Of a DNA stretch of 64,000 nt, positions 1 through 9,544 are shown one piece after another (the first letter of the stretch is position 1; every line of letters begins with the position of its first letter). Made by a program: the position numbers and the translations under genes. Source of the stretch: Pseudomonas sp. Seg1 (GTDB lineage Bacteria; Pseudomonadota; Gammaproteobacteria; Pseudomonadales; Pseudomonadaceae); contig NZ_AP021903.1 of the NCBI RefSeq assembly GCF_018326005.1, forward strand, positions 4,701,001-4,765,000, read 5' to 3'. The notes under the pieces are model-generated. The model did no database searches. It was given only the letters and a program-made list of their open reading frames with translations, and had not been told where the DNA came from.

Positions 1-18
1 CTGTTTGCAGGAGCCGTT

Positions 19-139
19 TGTGGCGAGGGGATTTATCCCCGATCGACGGCGAAGCCGTCGTTAAACCTGCACGTCAAATCGACCTGAAAGAATGCTGGGC
101 TGCTGCGCAACCCATCGGGGACAAATCCCCTCACCACAA
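19..139. repeat. Extragenic inverted repeat, GAGGGGATTTATCCCC type
   Basis: Two arms face each other. GTGGCGAGGGGATTTATCCC opens the element, and GGGGACAAATCCCCTCACCAC closes it about 90 bases later. The space between holds a second small palindrome (GACGGCGAAGCCGTC). Related elements lie at 9370-9500, 16486-16620 and, with diverged arms, 58533-58664. This is a dispersed intergenic repeat of the kind common in fluorescent pseudomonads; it has no coding role. Confidence 0.75.
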
Positions 140-179
140 AGGGTGAAGCAGGTCTTCATGAATGGATTGTGAGGTTTTT

Positions 180-920
180 ATGTTCGATTACTCCGCTCGT
201 CCCGAATTGCTCAAGGATCGGGTCATTCTGGTCACCGGTGCCGGGCGCGGCATTGGCGCGGCTGCCGCCAAGACCTACGCCGCGCATGGCGCTACCGTAC
301 TGCTGCTGGGCAAGACTGAAGCGAATCTGACCCAGGTTTACGACGAGATCGAAGCGGCGGGCCATCCGCAACCGGCGGTGATTCCGTTCAACCTCGAAAC
401 CGCCCTGCCCCATCAGTACGATGAGCTGGCAGCGATGATCGAAAGTGAATTCGGTCATCTTGATGGCCTGCTGCACAACGCCTCGATCATTGGCCCACGC
501 ACGCCGATCGAGCAGTTGTCCGGCGAAAACTTCATGCGCGTCATGCAGGTCAACGTCAACGCCATGTTCATGCTCACCAGCACTCTGCTGCCGCTGCTCA
601 AGCTGTCGCAGGATGCTTCGGTGGTGTTCACCTCCAGCAGCGTCGGGCGCAAGGGTCGTGCCTACTGGGGCGCTTACGGCGTGTCGAAGTTCGCCACCGA
701 AGGCCTGATGCAAACCCTCGCCGATGAAGTCGACGGCGTGGCGCCAGTACGCGCCAACAGCATCAACCCGGGCGGCACTCGCACCAGCATGCGCGCGCAG
801 GCTTACCCGGGAGAAAACCCGCTGAACAATCCGACTCCGGAGGAAATCATGCCGGTCTATCTGTACTTGATGGGCCCGGACAGTACCGGCATCAACGGCC
901 AGGCATTCAACGCACAGTAA
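180..920 (+). CDS. yciK: YciK-type short-chain dehydrogenase/reductase
   Basis: A 246-residue classical SDR, probably a cytoplasmic NAD(P)-dependent oxidoreductase of unknown substrate. The Rossmann motif TGAGRGIG lies at residues 20-27. An NAS motif sits in the central strand (LLHNASIIGP), and the catalytic Ser and YxxxK are in TSSSVGRKG and YGVSK. The opening MFDYSARPELL is characteristic of YciK proteins. The ATG at 180 is preferred over an in-frame ATG at 162 because a GAGG ribosome-binding site lies just before it and the protein then matches the usual length. Family assignment is strong; the physiological reaction is not known from sequence. Confidence 0.85.
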   Translation: MFDYSARPELLKDRVILVTGAGRGIGAAAAKTYAAHGATVLLLGKTEANLTQVYDEIEAAGHPQPAVIPFNLETALPHQYDELAAMIESEFGHLDGLLHNASIIGPRTPIEQLSGENFMRVMQVNVNAMFMLTSTLLPLLKLSQDASVVFTSSSVGRKGRAYWGAYGVSKFATEGLMQTLADEVDGVAPVRANSINPGGTRTSMRAQAYPGENPLNNPTPEEIMPVYLYLMGPDSTGINGQAFNAQ

Positions 921-1281
921 TGCCATACGTCGCATTTGTTGCCGTGGCGGATTACCGTCGCGGCACGCATTTGCCGCTGCCTGCCGTCACATAACAGTCA
1001 AATATCCAGCACAACCTCCTTACCTTTCATATCAAGTCGTTGATTTATAACGGGTTAAATAAAACCGAACCGAATGGCACGACTTTCGCTCTAATTTTCC
1101 TCAAAGCATGCCGTGTGAAGGCAATGGGGCAAGGCCTGATTCGATAGCTGACTAATCGTCATCAGGCAGACTAAACTTACGCCAAATGTCCTACGGGACT
1201 GATGGATCAGTATGACGCGCAGCCCATAGCCGCTCTCACCCAGCCTGTAAGACAGACTTACTGCTTAGGGGCTCACGCCAT
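921..1281. other. Intergenic region, no gene seen
   Basis: The 361 bases between yciK and the diguanylate cyclase gene carry no convincing reading frame, REP element or strong terminator. The stretch is somewhat more AT-rich around 1020-1100 and may hold the cyclase promoter, but I could not fix -35/-10 elements. Confidence 0.5.
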
Positions 1282-2208
1282 ATGAAATCACCCTCCCAGA
1301 CCAATGCAATTGACTTTGACAGTGCCAAATTGCAACGCCTGGGCTTTGGTCAGCTGCCTCCCCTTCTGGAGCGACCGACCAGCCTGGCGCAACTGCGCCA
1401 GCAAATGAGCCTGCAACTGCAAACCAGTCTTGAACCGCAACGGATCCTCGGTCTGTTCTTCCGCGAAGTACAACGTCTTGTGCCGCTGGATGCCTTGAGC
1501 TACGCGCATCAGGGCAGTGACCTGCGCCTGGAATTCGGCGCCCGAGGCCATCATTCGGTCAGCTACAGCTTGAGCCACGAAGGCGAGCACATGGGCGAAC
1601 TGGTGTTCCGGCGCAATCAACGTTTCAACGAACAGGATCAGGGCAATCTCGAATCGCTGCTGTCGTCGTTGCTGTTTCCGATGCGCAATGCCCTGCTCTA
1701 TCGCGCCGCGACGCAAAGCGCATTGCGTGATCCGTTGACCGGCGCCGGCAACCGCATCGCCATGGAGCAAACGCTGCAACGCGAGATCGAAATGTCGCGT
1801 CGGCATCTGCAACCTTTATCCGTGCTGATGCTCGATATCGACCACTTCAAACGCGTCAATGACAGTCATGGACACAGCGCTGGCGACACCGTGCTCAAAG
1901 CCGTGGCCGCATCGATCAAGGGACAGTTGCGCAACGTCGACATGGTGTTTCGCTATGGCGGGGAAGAGTTTCTGATCCTGCTGTCCAACACCAGCCGGGA
2001 AGCGGCGGCGATGGTCGGCGAGCGTCTGCGCTATGCGGCGCAGGCGGCGGAGTATTACGCGGATGGGCAGTTGATCGAATTGACGGTCAGCCTCGGTTGC
2101 TCGACCCTGCTTCCGGGCGAATCGGTAGAAAGCCTGTTGCGCCGCGCGGACAGTGCGCTATACGTGGCCAAACGCGAAGGGCGTAATCGCTTGGCGATGG
2201 CGGGCTGA
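1282..2208 (+). CDS. GGDEF diguanylate cyclase with GAF-like N-terminus
   Basis: A 308-residue predicted diguanylate cyclase making cyclic di-GMP from two GTP. The C-terminal GGDEF domain (about 145-305) has an intact active-site motif GGEEF at 226-230 and a product-inhibition I-site RNVD at 217-220, exactly five residues before it. It also has the DxD-type metal site in LMLDIDHFKRVND. Both signature sites suggest an active, feedback-inhibited enzyme. Residues 45-140 look like a GAF-type sensory fold (inference from pattern). No membrane segment or signal peptide is seen, so the protein is probably cytoplasmic. It is a single gene ended by a REP pair downstream. Confidence 0.85.
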   Translation: MKSPSQTNAIDFDSAKLQRLGFGQLPPLLERPTSLAQLRQQMSLQLQTSLEPQRILGLFFREVQRLVPLDALSYAHQGSDLRLEFGARGHHSVSYSLSHEGEHMGELVFRRNQRFNEQDQGNLESLLSSLLFPMRNALLYRAATQSALRDPLTGAGNRIAMEQTLQREIEMSRRHLQPLSVLMLDIDHFKRVNDSHGHSAGDTVLKAVAASIKGQLRNVDMVFRYGGEEFLILLSNTSREAAAMVGERLRYAAQAAEYYADGQLIELTVSLGCSTLLPGESVESLLRRADSALYVAKREGRNRLAMAG

Positions 2209-2231
2209 GTCCCTCCATACACCACAAAACA

Positions 2232-2324
2232 GTGTGGGAGCGAGCCTGCTCGCGAATGCGATCTGACATTCAACAATGAGTTGACTGACACACCGTTTTC
2301 GCGAGCAGGCTCGCTCCCACATTT
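2232..2324. repeat. REP pair (REPIN)
   Basis: Two inverted copies of GTGGGAGCGAGCCTGCTCGCG face each other about 40 bases apart, between the cyclase gene and the convergent TenA-like gene. Each arm has its own internal palindrome (CGAGCctGCTCG), as in Pseudomonas REP elements. The pair may act as a bidirectional transcription end. Confidence 0.85.
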
Positions 2325-2345
2325 GGTTTTGCGTTTAGCCGAATA

Positions 2346-3140
2346 TCAGCTCTCGACCACGACCCTGCGCTCACGACTTACCAGCAAACGCTCCGACGTT
2401 TCGAGCTGCATGCAGCGTTCCAGGAACAGGTACATGTAGTCATAGCTCTTGCAGATCGCCTGACGCAGCTCGGCCTGCAAAGCCTTGCTCGGGTTCATGC
2501 CCGCCAGGGTGCAGATGATTTCCAGCGCCTCCCACGGATGAGCATCATCGTATTGGGCGTGCATCTTCAGCCACTTCATCGCCCGCTTTCGGTCTTCTTC
2601 GGGGAACGCAGCGGCGTAAACCCCGGTAGAACAGACCAGCGCCGACCACTCCCCGGTCGCGCCTTCGATAGCGTAATTGGTCGCGGCGATGGCCACGATC
2701 AGCGAATCGGCAGAACTGGTGTGCCAGCACCAATGACTCAGCGCATGCAGTTCGGGCGGCACGTGCTGGGCTTGGAGATCTTCCATACTGACGCCGTGCG
2801 CGCGACTCCAGTGCACCCAGTAATCGGCGTGATTGAGTTCAACGCGGATGTTGCGCATCAACCAGCGCCGCGCCATGTCTTCGCCCGGGTGACGGGCAAA
2901 TTTGGTTTTGGTGAGATTCTGCGCCATGTACAAGGCAAATTGCTCAACCACCGGCCAGCCCCCGATCAGGTACTGGCGCATGGTTTTGGCGCTGAGCTTG
3001 TTATCGCGCATGCGCAGATACAACTCATGTTCGACAACCCGGCGCTTGCTCTCGCTGCAATCCTCGATCAGCTGTTGTGCCCAGCCGGGATAACTTGCAG
3101 CTTCCATGAGTGGTCCGGTTCGGTTGAATGTGTCGATCAC
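2346..3140 (-). CDS. TenA/PqqC-like haem-oxygenase-fold protein
   Basis: A 264-residue, all-helical protein of the TenA/THI-4/PqqC superfamily, often annotated as an iron-containing redox enzyme family member. Histidine- and glutamate-rich helices are visible (RNIRVELNHADYWVHW, HQ/HW clusters around ALSHWCWH, and ATNYAIEGATGEW), as expected for a ligand-binding or metal-binding helical bundle. The start is a GTG at 3140 preceded by AAAAGGAG at good spacing. It is transcribed in the same direction as rbdA, 46 bases downstream of it in sequence order. The substrate is unknown; there are no pqq or thi genes in this window to suggest a cofactor pathway. Confidence 0.7.
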   Translation of the reverse strand: MIDTFNRTGPLMEAASYPGWAQQLIEDCSESKRRVVEHELYLRMRDNKLSAKTMRQYLIGGWPVVEQFALYMAQNLTKTKFARHPGEDMARRWLMRNIRVELNHADYWVHWSRAHGVSMEDLQAQHVPPELHALSHWCWHTSSADSLIVAIAATNYAIEGATGEWSALVCSTGVYAAAFPEEDRKRAMKWLKMHAQYDDAHPWEALEIICTLAGMNPSKALQAELRQAICKSYDYMYLFLERCMQLETSERLLVSRERRVVVES

Positions 3141-3186
3141 TGTTCGGCTCCTTTTGATTTGTGATTGTAAGGATCGGCGAGAGATT

Positions 3187-5646
3187 TCAACGGAACGTGC
3201 CAGGCGCTTTGAATAACAGCGGCTGCGGTCTGGCGGGGCGACTTAGCAAACTGTCGCAGGTAAACAATTGCGGGCGTTCAATAACATAACCCTGAGCGTA
3301 ATCCACACCAATCTCAAGCAATGCCTGCTCGATCTGGGTTGTTTCAACAAACTCGGCAATTGTCTGCTTACCCATGACATGGCCGATGTGATTGATCACT
3401 TCGACCATTGCGCGGTTAATCGGGTCGTCCAGCATATCCTTTACGAAACTCCCATCGATCTTCAGGAAGTCTACAGGCAAATGTTTCAGATAAGCGAATG
3501 AAGACATTCCGGCACAAAAGTCATCAAGCGAGAAATAGCAGCCCAAGCCTTTGAGTTCATTAATAAATCTGATTGCACTACCCAAGTTTGAAATTGCACT
3601 GGTTTCAGTAATTTCAAAACAAATCATTTCAGGCGGAATCGAATAAATAACAAACTGTTCCCGCAGGAAGTGCAAAAACGCGTCATCTCCGATAGTAATG
3701 CCTGACAGATTAATCGCACACATTGCTAATGGGCCTTTATGTTCTTGTGCAATACATTGAGCAATAACCTTAAATACGTTTTGCACTACCCAGCGATCCA
3801 ACTGACTCATCAAACCATAACGTTCGGCGGCCGGAATGAAACTGTCCGGCAGAATCATCCGACCGGCTTCATCGTGCAGACGCAGCAGAATCTCGATGTG
3901 CCCACCCTTGCCGTCGCTCGGTTTCAGCGGCGAGATTTCCTGGGCATAGAGGCAGAAGCGGTTCTCTTCCAGCGCCATGTGCAGTCGTTGCACCCAGGCC
4001 ATTTCGCCGAAGCGCAGCGACAGCTCGGAATCGTCGGCATGGTAGACCTGCACGCGGTTGCGCCCCTTCTCCTTGGCCATGTAGCAGGCCATGTCGGCAG
4101 CACGCAGCGAGGCTTCGAGGGTTGTCGGCGTTTGCGCGACATGGACCAGGCCGATACTCACGGTGGTCAGGAAGGGCCGCCCTTTCCAGACAAAATGCAG
4201 ATTCTGCACGGTCTGGCGCAGCGACTCGGCGATCTTCTCAGCCGCTTCCGGCGCGCAGTTCTCCAGCAGAATGCCGAACTCGTCACCTCCCAGGCGCGCC
4301 AGCGTGTCGCCCTCGCGCAGGCCTGATTGCAACAACGTGCAGATGTGCCGCAACAGTTCATCGCCGGCGGCATGCCCGCAGGTGTCGTTGACCAGTTTGA
4401 ACTGATCCAGATCGAGGAACATCAGCGCATGCCGCCCGGACTGGCGCGTGAGGTTGTGCAATGCCTGTTCCAGGCGATATTCGAACTCGCGGCGGTTGGC
4501 CAGCCCGGTCAGCGCATCATGGGTGGCCTGCCACGACAGATTGGCGATGTATTGCCGCTCCTGGGTCATGTCGTGCAGCACCAGCACCGTGCCAATGACC
4601 TTGCCGCTATTGCGGATCGGCGCGCCAACCAGCGTCACCGAAACCGTGCTGCCATCCAGACGCTGGATCAGCTTGGAGTGCTCGCTGCCACCACTGAGCT
4701 GGCCGCTGAGAATGTGCTCGATCAGGGTCAGGCCTTCGGTCTGGGCGTTGTCGTCGAGCAAGTTGAACAACGCCGCCAGTGGCAGTCCTGCGGCCTGTTC
4801 GGCCTTCCAGTGGGTCATGGCTTCGGCGGCGGGGTTCATGTAATCGATAGCGCCGCTCACGTCAGTGGTGATGACGCCATCGCCAATCGATTGCAACGTG
4901 ACATGCGCGCGGTCCTTCTCCAGTTGCAGCGCTTCGGCGAAGGCATGACGCTGCTTGAGCAGTTTGTGCGTGCGTAACAAGGCCAGCACGATCAAGCCCA
5001 GCGCCGTGGCCAGGTTGGTGAACAGCAGCAGCCGCAGGATCATCCGCGAGCCTTCGCCCAGGGCATCGCTGAACGCTTTCGCCGCCGGGGTCACGCCGTC
5101 ATTGATGGCAAAGATCCGCGCCTTCCAGCCCTGGATGTCGGCGCTGCTGGCGCTGTTCTGCGCAATGCTCCGATGCATCTCGCGCGCCACGTCATTGAGC
5201 TCGACCAGATAGGCGTCACCCACGGTCCAGCGGTCGATGGCGGTTTCCAGGTAACTGAAATGACGGAAGTTGAGGTACAGCCAGATCAGGCTGGAGACGT
5301 CATCGGGGTGATTGCCGCCCTTGAGAATGCCTTCGCGCGCAGCAGCCAGATCCGGCGGCTGGCGATCCAGTGCGAGGCGTAACTGATGGCCGCCCTGAGG
5401 CACGGCAATCGCATTCTGGTATTTGAGGAAAATCGACTCGTCACGACTGTCGGCGTACAGATTGAGGTAGTAGATGGCGTCTTTCTGGCCCTTGGACCAG
5501 AGACTCTCCCCCGCCACATACCCGCGAACGGCCGACAGCACGTAAAGACTCACGCCCCCCAACAGGGCCTGAAATAACACGACGGCAATAAATGGCCAGA
5601 CGATGCCCAACAACCGTGGCGTTCCGAGAGTCCGCTTTTGCTTCAT
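3187..5646 (-). CDS. rbdA: RbdA-like PAS-GGDEF-EAL c-di-GMP phosphodiesterase
   Basis: An 819-residue inner-membrane c-di-GMP enzyme. Membrane segments lie near residues 14-40 and 205-225 and enclose a periplasmic sensor. A PAS domain (about 245-365), a GGDEF domain with intact GGDEF and an EAL domain (about 555-800) follow. In the EAL domain the signature is EIL rather than EAL (IEILLRL). The other catalytic residues are visible: INLSG, FEITET, SLDDF, LKIDGSF, AEFVE and AQGY. The domain order, length and neighbours (ABC exporter, DsbA-like, trhO, bolA, fumC) match P. aeruginosa RbdA (PA0861), in which GTP binding to GGDEF stimulates c-di-GMP hydrolysis and biofilm dispersal. That function is inferred by homology. 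An AAGGGA site precedes the ATG. Confidence 0.82.
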   Translation of the reverse strand: MKQKRTLGTPRLLGIVWPFIAVVLFQALLGGVSLYVLSAVRGYVAGESLWSKGQKDAIYYLNLYADSRDESIFLKYQNAIAVPQGGHQLRLALDRQPPDLAAAREGILKGGNHPDDVSSLIWLYLNFRHFSYLETAIDRWTVGDAYLVELNDVAREMHRSIAQNSASSADIQGWKARIFAINDGVTPAAKAFSDALGEGSRMILRLLLFTNLATALGLIVLALLRTHKLLKQRHAFAEALQLEKDRAHVTLQSIGDGVITTDVSGAIDYMNPAAEAMTHWKAEQAAGLPLAALFNLLDDNAQTEGLTLIEHILSGQLSGGSEHSKLIQRLDGSTVSVTLVGAPIRNSGKVIGTVLVLHDMTQERQYIANLSWQATHDALTGLANRREFEYRLEQALHNLTRQSGRHALMFLDLDQFKLVNDTCGHAAGDELLRHICTLLQSGLREGDTLARLGGDEFGILLENCAPEAAEKIAESLRQTVQNLHFVWKGRPFLTTVSIGLVHVAQTPTTLEASLRAADMACYMAKEKGRNRVQVYHADDSELSLRFGEMAWVQRLHMALEENRFCLYAQEISPLKPSDGKGGHIEILLRLHDEAGRMILPDSFIPAAERYGLMSQLDRWVVQNVFKVIAQCIAQEHKGPLAMCAINLSGITIGDDAFLHFLREQFVIYSIPPEMICFEITETSAISNLGSAIRFINELKGLGCYFSLDDFCAGMSSFAYLKHLPVDFLKIDGSFVKDMLDDPINRAMVEVINHIGHVMGKQTIAEFVETTQIEQALLEIGVDYAQGYVIERPQLFTCDSLLSRPARPQPLLFKAPGTFR

Positions 5647-5847
5647 GAGATCCCTTGCGCAAGCACTGCCAGATGAACACCGGAAAATACCGCTCCTGAC
5701 AGCTCAGCCTAGGCTAATTTTCGACATGTCAAAGGGACAGCGCTGCCGTCCTCTATGTCGATCGTGCAACGTTGCTGTCCGCGGAGGTATTCCGGGCGTC
5801 TTTAGTCAAAGCAATTCAAGCACTAAGCACAGAAACGCCGACAAAAC

Positions 5848-7674
5848 TCAAGGGCGCTGGATTTGTTGCAGGTGGCCATAGAGTTTGGCGTACAGCCCGC
5901 CGTCGGCAATCAACTGCTGATGATCGCCATCTTCGGCAACCTGCCCGCCATCGAAGACCAGCACCCGATCAGCCTGCTTCACAGCCGACAGGCGGTGGGC
6001 AATGATCAGCGTCGTGCGGCCGTTGAGAAAGCGCGCCATGGCTTGGTGCAAGTTGTATTCGGTGGCGGCGTCGAGGGCCGAGGTGGCTTCGTCGAGGATC
6101 ACCACTTTGGGCTCGGCGAGGATCATTCGCGCAATCGCCAGACGCTGGCGCTGGCCGCCAGACAAGCGCACGCCGGAGCGCCCGACGATGCTGTCGAGGC
6201 CGTCCGGCAAGGCGCGGATAGCGGGTTCGAGCTGGGCGATTTCCAGCGCCTGCCAACAGGCTTCGTCGCTGCGGGTGCGGCCCATGGTCAGGTTGGCGCG
6301 CACGGTATCGTTGAACAGCGCCGGGTGTTGCAACACCACAGCGACGTTTTCGCGAACCGTCTCCAGGCCGATTTCCTGTTGGGTCGAACCGCCGAAACGG
6401 ATGGTCCCGGCCAGCGGCGTGTACAGTCCCAACAGCAACTGCACCAGGGTACTTTTGCCGCCGCCGCTGGCGCCGACGATGGCCACCTTCTCACCGGGCG
6501 CGATGGACAGGTCCAGCTTGTTCAGCACCAATTCGTCGCCATAACCGAAGCTCAGGCCTTGCACCTGAATGCCCACGGTGTCGCGGCCCTTGAACGGATC
6601 GACACCGCCCGGGTACTGCGGCTCATCGGCGCGTGCCAGCAACTCGTTGATCCGCGCCAGCGCACCGCCGGCCGCGTAGTAGGCGTATTGCAGATTCAGC
6701 AGCTGTTCCACCGGGCCGATCATGAACCACAGGTAACTGAACACCGCGAGCATCTGACCGATCGACAGGTCGGAAAACAGCACGGTGAGCATCGCCGCCG
6801 CACGGAATATATCGATACCGAACTGGAACAGCAGGCCACTGGCGCGATTGGATGCGTCGGTTTTCCACTGGGAGTTGACTGCGTAATTACGCACTTCCTG
6901 CGCGCGCAAGCCGAGCCGGCCAAGGAAGTAACCCTGACGGTTGCCCGCACGCACTTCCTGAATCGAATCGAGGGTTTCGCTCAGCGCCTGGGTGAAACGC
7001 GCCGTGCTGTCGTTCTCGAGTTTCTTCAGATGCTTGACCCGTTTGCCCAACTGCACCGTGGCGTAAATCACCAGCGGGTTGAACAGCAGAATCAGCAAGG
7101 CCAGTTTCCAGTGCATCCACATGAGAATGCTCGCGGTGCCGACCAACGTCAGCATCGCCACCAGAAAACGGCTGAGGGTTTCACCGACAAACTTGTCGAG
7201 GGTGTCCAGGTCCGTGACCAGATGCGTGGTCACCGTGCCGCTGCCGAGACTTTCGTACTCGCCGAGGGAAATACGTTTGAGCCGATCAATCAGGCGCACG
7301 CGGATGCGATAGACGATGTCCTTGGCCAGCCGTGCGAACAGCCGCGACTGCAACACGCCAAAACACAACGCGCTGCATCGCAGTGTCAGGGTGACCACCA
7401 GCATGAGGCCGATATAACCCGCCGCCTGCTGCCACATCGTCGGCAGCACATGGTTCATGACTTTCAGCGCGGCATCGCCGTGGCCGAGCAACACCTCGTC
7501 GACCAGCAACGGCAACAGCAACGGAATCGGCACACTGCACAGCGTCGCCAGCACGGCCACGCCGTTGGCGATCCACAGGGATTTTTTGTGATTGAGTGCC
7601 AGGCGCCGGACTTCTGCCCAGCTCAGCCGGTCGACACGCTTTACGGCTGGCGTGTCATCGGCGTGGTCAGGCAC
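5848..7674 (-). CDS. ABC exporter, fused permease and ATPase
   Basis: A 608-residue half-transporter of the MsbA/SunT type. About six hydrophobic segments fill the first 320 residues. The ATPase follows, with Walker A GASGGGKST, signature LSGGQRQRLAIAR, Walker B VVILDEATSALD and the H-loop IAHRLSAV. It should dimerise in the inner membrane and export an unidentified substrate, possibly a lipid, drug or peptide. The true start is the GTG at 7674: it overlaps the TGA of the DsbA-like gene (GTGCCTGA) and has GGAG ten bases upstream. The longer in-frame extension to 7932 runs through the DsbA-like gene and has a non-protein-like composition. Translational coupling with the upstream gene is likely. 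Confidence 0.85.
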   Translation of the reverse strand: MPDHADDTPAVKRVDRLSWAEVRRLALNHKKSLWIANGVAVLATLCSVPIPLLLPLLVDEVLLGHGDAALKVMNHVLPTMWQQAAGYIGLMLVVTLTLRCSALCFGVLQSRLFARLAKDIVYRIRVRLIDRLKRISLGEYESLGSGTVTTHLVTDLDTLDKFVGETLSRFLVAMLTLVGTASILMWMHWKLALLILLFNPLVIYATVQLGKRVKHLKKLENDSTARFTQALSETLDSIQEVRAGNRQGYFLGRLGLRAQEVRNYAVNSQWKTDASNRASGLLFQFGIDIFRAAAMLTVLFSDLSIGQMLAVFSYLWFMIGPVEQLLNLQYAYYAAGGALARINELLARADEPQYPGGVDPFKGRDTVGIQVQGLSFGYGDELVLNKLDLSIAPGEKVAIVGASGGGKSTLVQLLLGLYTPLAGTIRFGGSTQQEIGLETVRENVAVVLQHPALFNDTVRANLTMGRTRSDEACWQALEIAQLEPAIRALPDGLDSIVGRSGVRLSGGQRQRLAIARMILAEPKVVILDEATSALDAATEYNLHQAMARFLNGRTTLIIAHRLSAVKQADRVLVFDGGQVAEDGDHQQLIADGGLYAKLYGHLQQIQRP

Positions 7675-8302
7675 AGGCGGCGCGCTCCAGCCAGCGGCCG
7701 AGCAAGGGCGACAATTCGCTGAGCGGTTGATAGCCGTTGGTGAGCAACGCCAGTTGGCCATTGCGTTCGGCGAGCAAGGTCGGGAAACCGGCGATGCCGA
7801 GATCCTGTACCCAACTGAAATCGGCCTGAGTCGCTTTGTGTTGATCGGCATGATCGAACAGCGCGGCGAATTCGATACGCGGCACACCGGCCTGCTCGGC
7901 CAGTTCCACCAGTACGCTGGCCTGAGTGACATCGCGACCTTCAGCGTAAAACGCCTGCTGAATCAGCCCGACCAGTGTCCACGCACAATCGGGCGCAAGG
8001 CTGCGCGCGGTGACGATCGCGCGGCAGGCAGGTTCGGTGTCGTAAACAAAGCCATCGGGCAGCGCGCCGTCGAACTTGAACGGCTGGCCGGTGGCCTCGG
8101 TGACCGCTTGCCAGTGCTCAAGGATGTAACGACGCGTGGTCGGTTCCAGCGCCGAACCGCTGCCGGTGCGCAAACCACCGACCACCAGATGCAACTCCAC
8201 CCCGGCTGCCTGCGCCTGCTCGACCAGTGCCTTGGCCACCGGAGCGAACCCCCAGCACCACGAACACATCGGATCCATCACATAGAGCAGGCGCGCAGAC
8301 AT
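7667..8302 (-). CDS. DsbA-family (FrnE-like) thioredoxin-fold oxidoreductase
   Basis: A 211-residue thioredoxin-fold protein with a CSWC active site near the N-terminus (DPMCSWCWGF) and a cis-proline loop in GIAGFPTLLAE. There is no signal peptide, so it probably acts in the cytoplasm like FrnE-type DsbA homologues rather than in periplasmic disulfide formation. It starts two bases after the end of trhO and overlaps the start of the ABC exporter, so the three genes are very likely co-transcribed. The biological substrate is unknown. Confidence 0.82.
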   Translation of the reverse strand: MSARLLYVMDPMCSWCWGFAPVAKALVEQAQAAGVELHLVVGGLRTGSGSALEPTTRRYILEHWQAVTEATGQPFKFDGALPDGFVYDTEPACRAIVTARSLAPDCAWTLVGLIQQAFYAEGRDVTQASVLVELAEQAGVPRIEFAALFDHADQHKATQADFSWVQDLGIAGFPTLLAERNGQLALLTNGYQPLSELSPLLGRWLERAACA

Positions 8303-8304
8303 GG

Positions 8305-9246
8305 TTAAGCCTCGGTGGATGCTTGCTTATAGTTGTAGCCGATCGGGTGCGGCTGGTTGCGCGCCTTGGCCAGTTCGATCTGCTTCTGCCGATCGGTGGC
8401 GCTGCGACGGGTTTTCTCGCTCAGGCTGTTCCAGCAGTGCGGGCAGCTGATACCGGCGACGTAATGTTCGGAGGCGCGATCTTCAACGCTGACCGGCGTG
8501 CGGCAGGCATGACATTGATCGTAGTCGCCTTCGCTGAGGTCGTGGCGCACGGTCACGCGGTTGTCGAACACAAAGCAGTCGCCCTGCCACTTGGTTTCTT
8601 CCTGCGGCACCTCTTCGAGGTACTTCAGGATGCCGCCCTTGAGGTGGTAAACCTCTTCGTAGCCTTCACCGAGCATGTAGCTCGACGCTTTCTCGCAACG
8701 AATGCCACCGGTGCAGAACATCGCGACCTTCTTGTGCACGGCCGTGTTGAAGTGTTCTTTGATGTAGTCGGGGAATTCGCGAAAACTGGTGGTTTTCGGA
8801 TCGATGGCGCCTTCGAAGGTGCCGATCGCCACTTCGTAGTCGTTGCGGGTGTCGATCAGCAGCACTTCCGGGTCGCTGATCAGCGCGTTCCAGTCCTGCG
8901 GCTCGACGTAAGTGCCGACCTTTTTGTTCGGGTCCACACCTTCGACGCCGAGGGTGACGATCTCTTTTTTCAGTTTGACCTTGGTGCGGTAGAACGGCTG
9001 CTCGTCGCAGTACGATTCCTTGTGGTCGATGTCGACCATGCGCGGGTCGTTCTTCAACCAGGCGAGCAGGCCGTCGATGCCTTCGCGCGTGCCGGAAACC
9101 GTGCCGTTGATGCCTTCTTCGGCGATCAGCAGGGTGCCTTTGATGCCGTTGTCGACCATCGCTTGCAGCAGTGGCTCGCGCAGGTTGACGTAATCTTCGA
9201 GGGTGACGAACTTATACAGTGCCGCCACGACAATCGGTTGTGTCAT
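8305..9246 (-). CDS. trhO: tRNA uridine(34) hydroxylase TrhO (rhodanese domain)
   Basis: A 313-residue member of the YceA/TrhO family, which hydroxylates uridine 34 in certain tRNAs using oxygen to give 5-hydroxyuridine. A rhodanese domain occupies about 120-225 with the catalytic loop [13 protein letters not shown]-terminal zinc-ribbon-like Cys cluster (CHACRTPV and CPHCWNSLS) follows. Length and arrangement are standard. GGAGA precedes the ATG. A strong terminator for the bolA unit lies upstream at 9293-9320, so trhO probably starts a new transcript together with the DsbA-like and ABC genes. Confidence 0.9.
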   Translation of the reverse strand: MTQPIVVAALYKFVTLEDYVNLREPLLQAMVDNGIKGTLLIAEEGINGTVSGTREGIDGLLAWLKNDPRMVDIDHKESYCDEQPFYRTKVKLKKEIVTLGVEGVDPNKKVGTYVEPQDWNALISDPEVLLIDTRNDYEVAIGTFEGAIDPKTTSFREFPDYIKEHFNTAVHKKVAMFCTGGIRCEKASSYMLGEGYEEVYHLKGGILKYLEEVPQEETKWQGDCFVFDNRVTVRHDLSEGDYDQCHACRTPVSVEDRASEHYVAGISCPHCWNSLSEKTRRSATDRQKQIELAKARNQPHPIGYNYKQASTEA

Positions 9247-9292
9247 GGGTATTTCTCCAGGTGGCTACCCTCGTAAAGGGTGAACCGGATTC

Positions 9293-9320
9293 AAAAAAAA
9301 CGCGCCGACTAAGCGGCGCG
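9293..9320 (-). terminator. Rho-independent terminator after bolA
   Basis: Read on the minus strand, a CGCGCCGCTTAGTCGGCGCG hairpin is followed by eight T. It lies between bolA and trhO and should end transcription of the DUF2059-bolA unit. Confidence 0.85.
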
Positions 9321-9369
9321 TTGCGGATTCTAGCAAAAACACTGTGGTTTTAGGATCTGCTGATGTCTC

Positions 9370-9500
9370 TGTGGCGAGGGGATTTATCCCCGATGGGGCG
9401 CGAAGCGGCCCCAAACCCTGATAATGCGTATTTCAGGTATCGAGTTCTGTGGTTTTGGGGCTGCTGCGCAACCCATCGGGGATAAATCCCCTCGCCACAA
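9370..9500. repeat. Extragenic inverted repeat, GAGGGGATTTATCCCC type
   Basis: GTGGCGAGGGGATTTATCCC at the left and its near-exact inverse GGGGATAAATCCCCTCGCCAC at the right enclose about 90 bases with GGGGCGCGAAGCGGCCCC. It is the same family as 19-139 and 16486-16620. The element sits between bolA and the terminator ahead of trhO. Confidence 0.8.
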
Positions 9501-9544
9501 AAATTCCCTCATCACAAAAGCACCACGAACAAAACCGTCCAATA

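Noticed and set aside
5863..7722. A 619-codon frame on the plus strand opposite the ABC exporter
   Set aside because: Shadow of the ABC gene; Gln/Arg/His-rich composition is an artefact of antisense reading.
7675..7932. An 86-codon N-terminal extension of the ABC exporter
   Set aside because: It lies inside the DsbA-like gene in another frame, and a good GTG start with GGAG exists at 7674.
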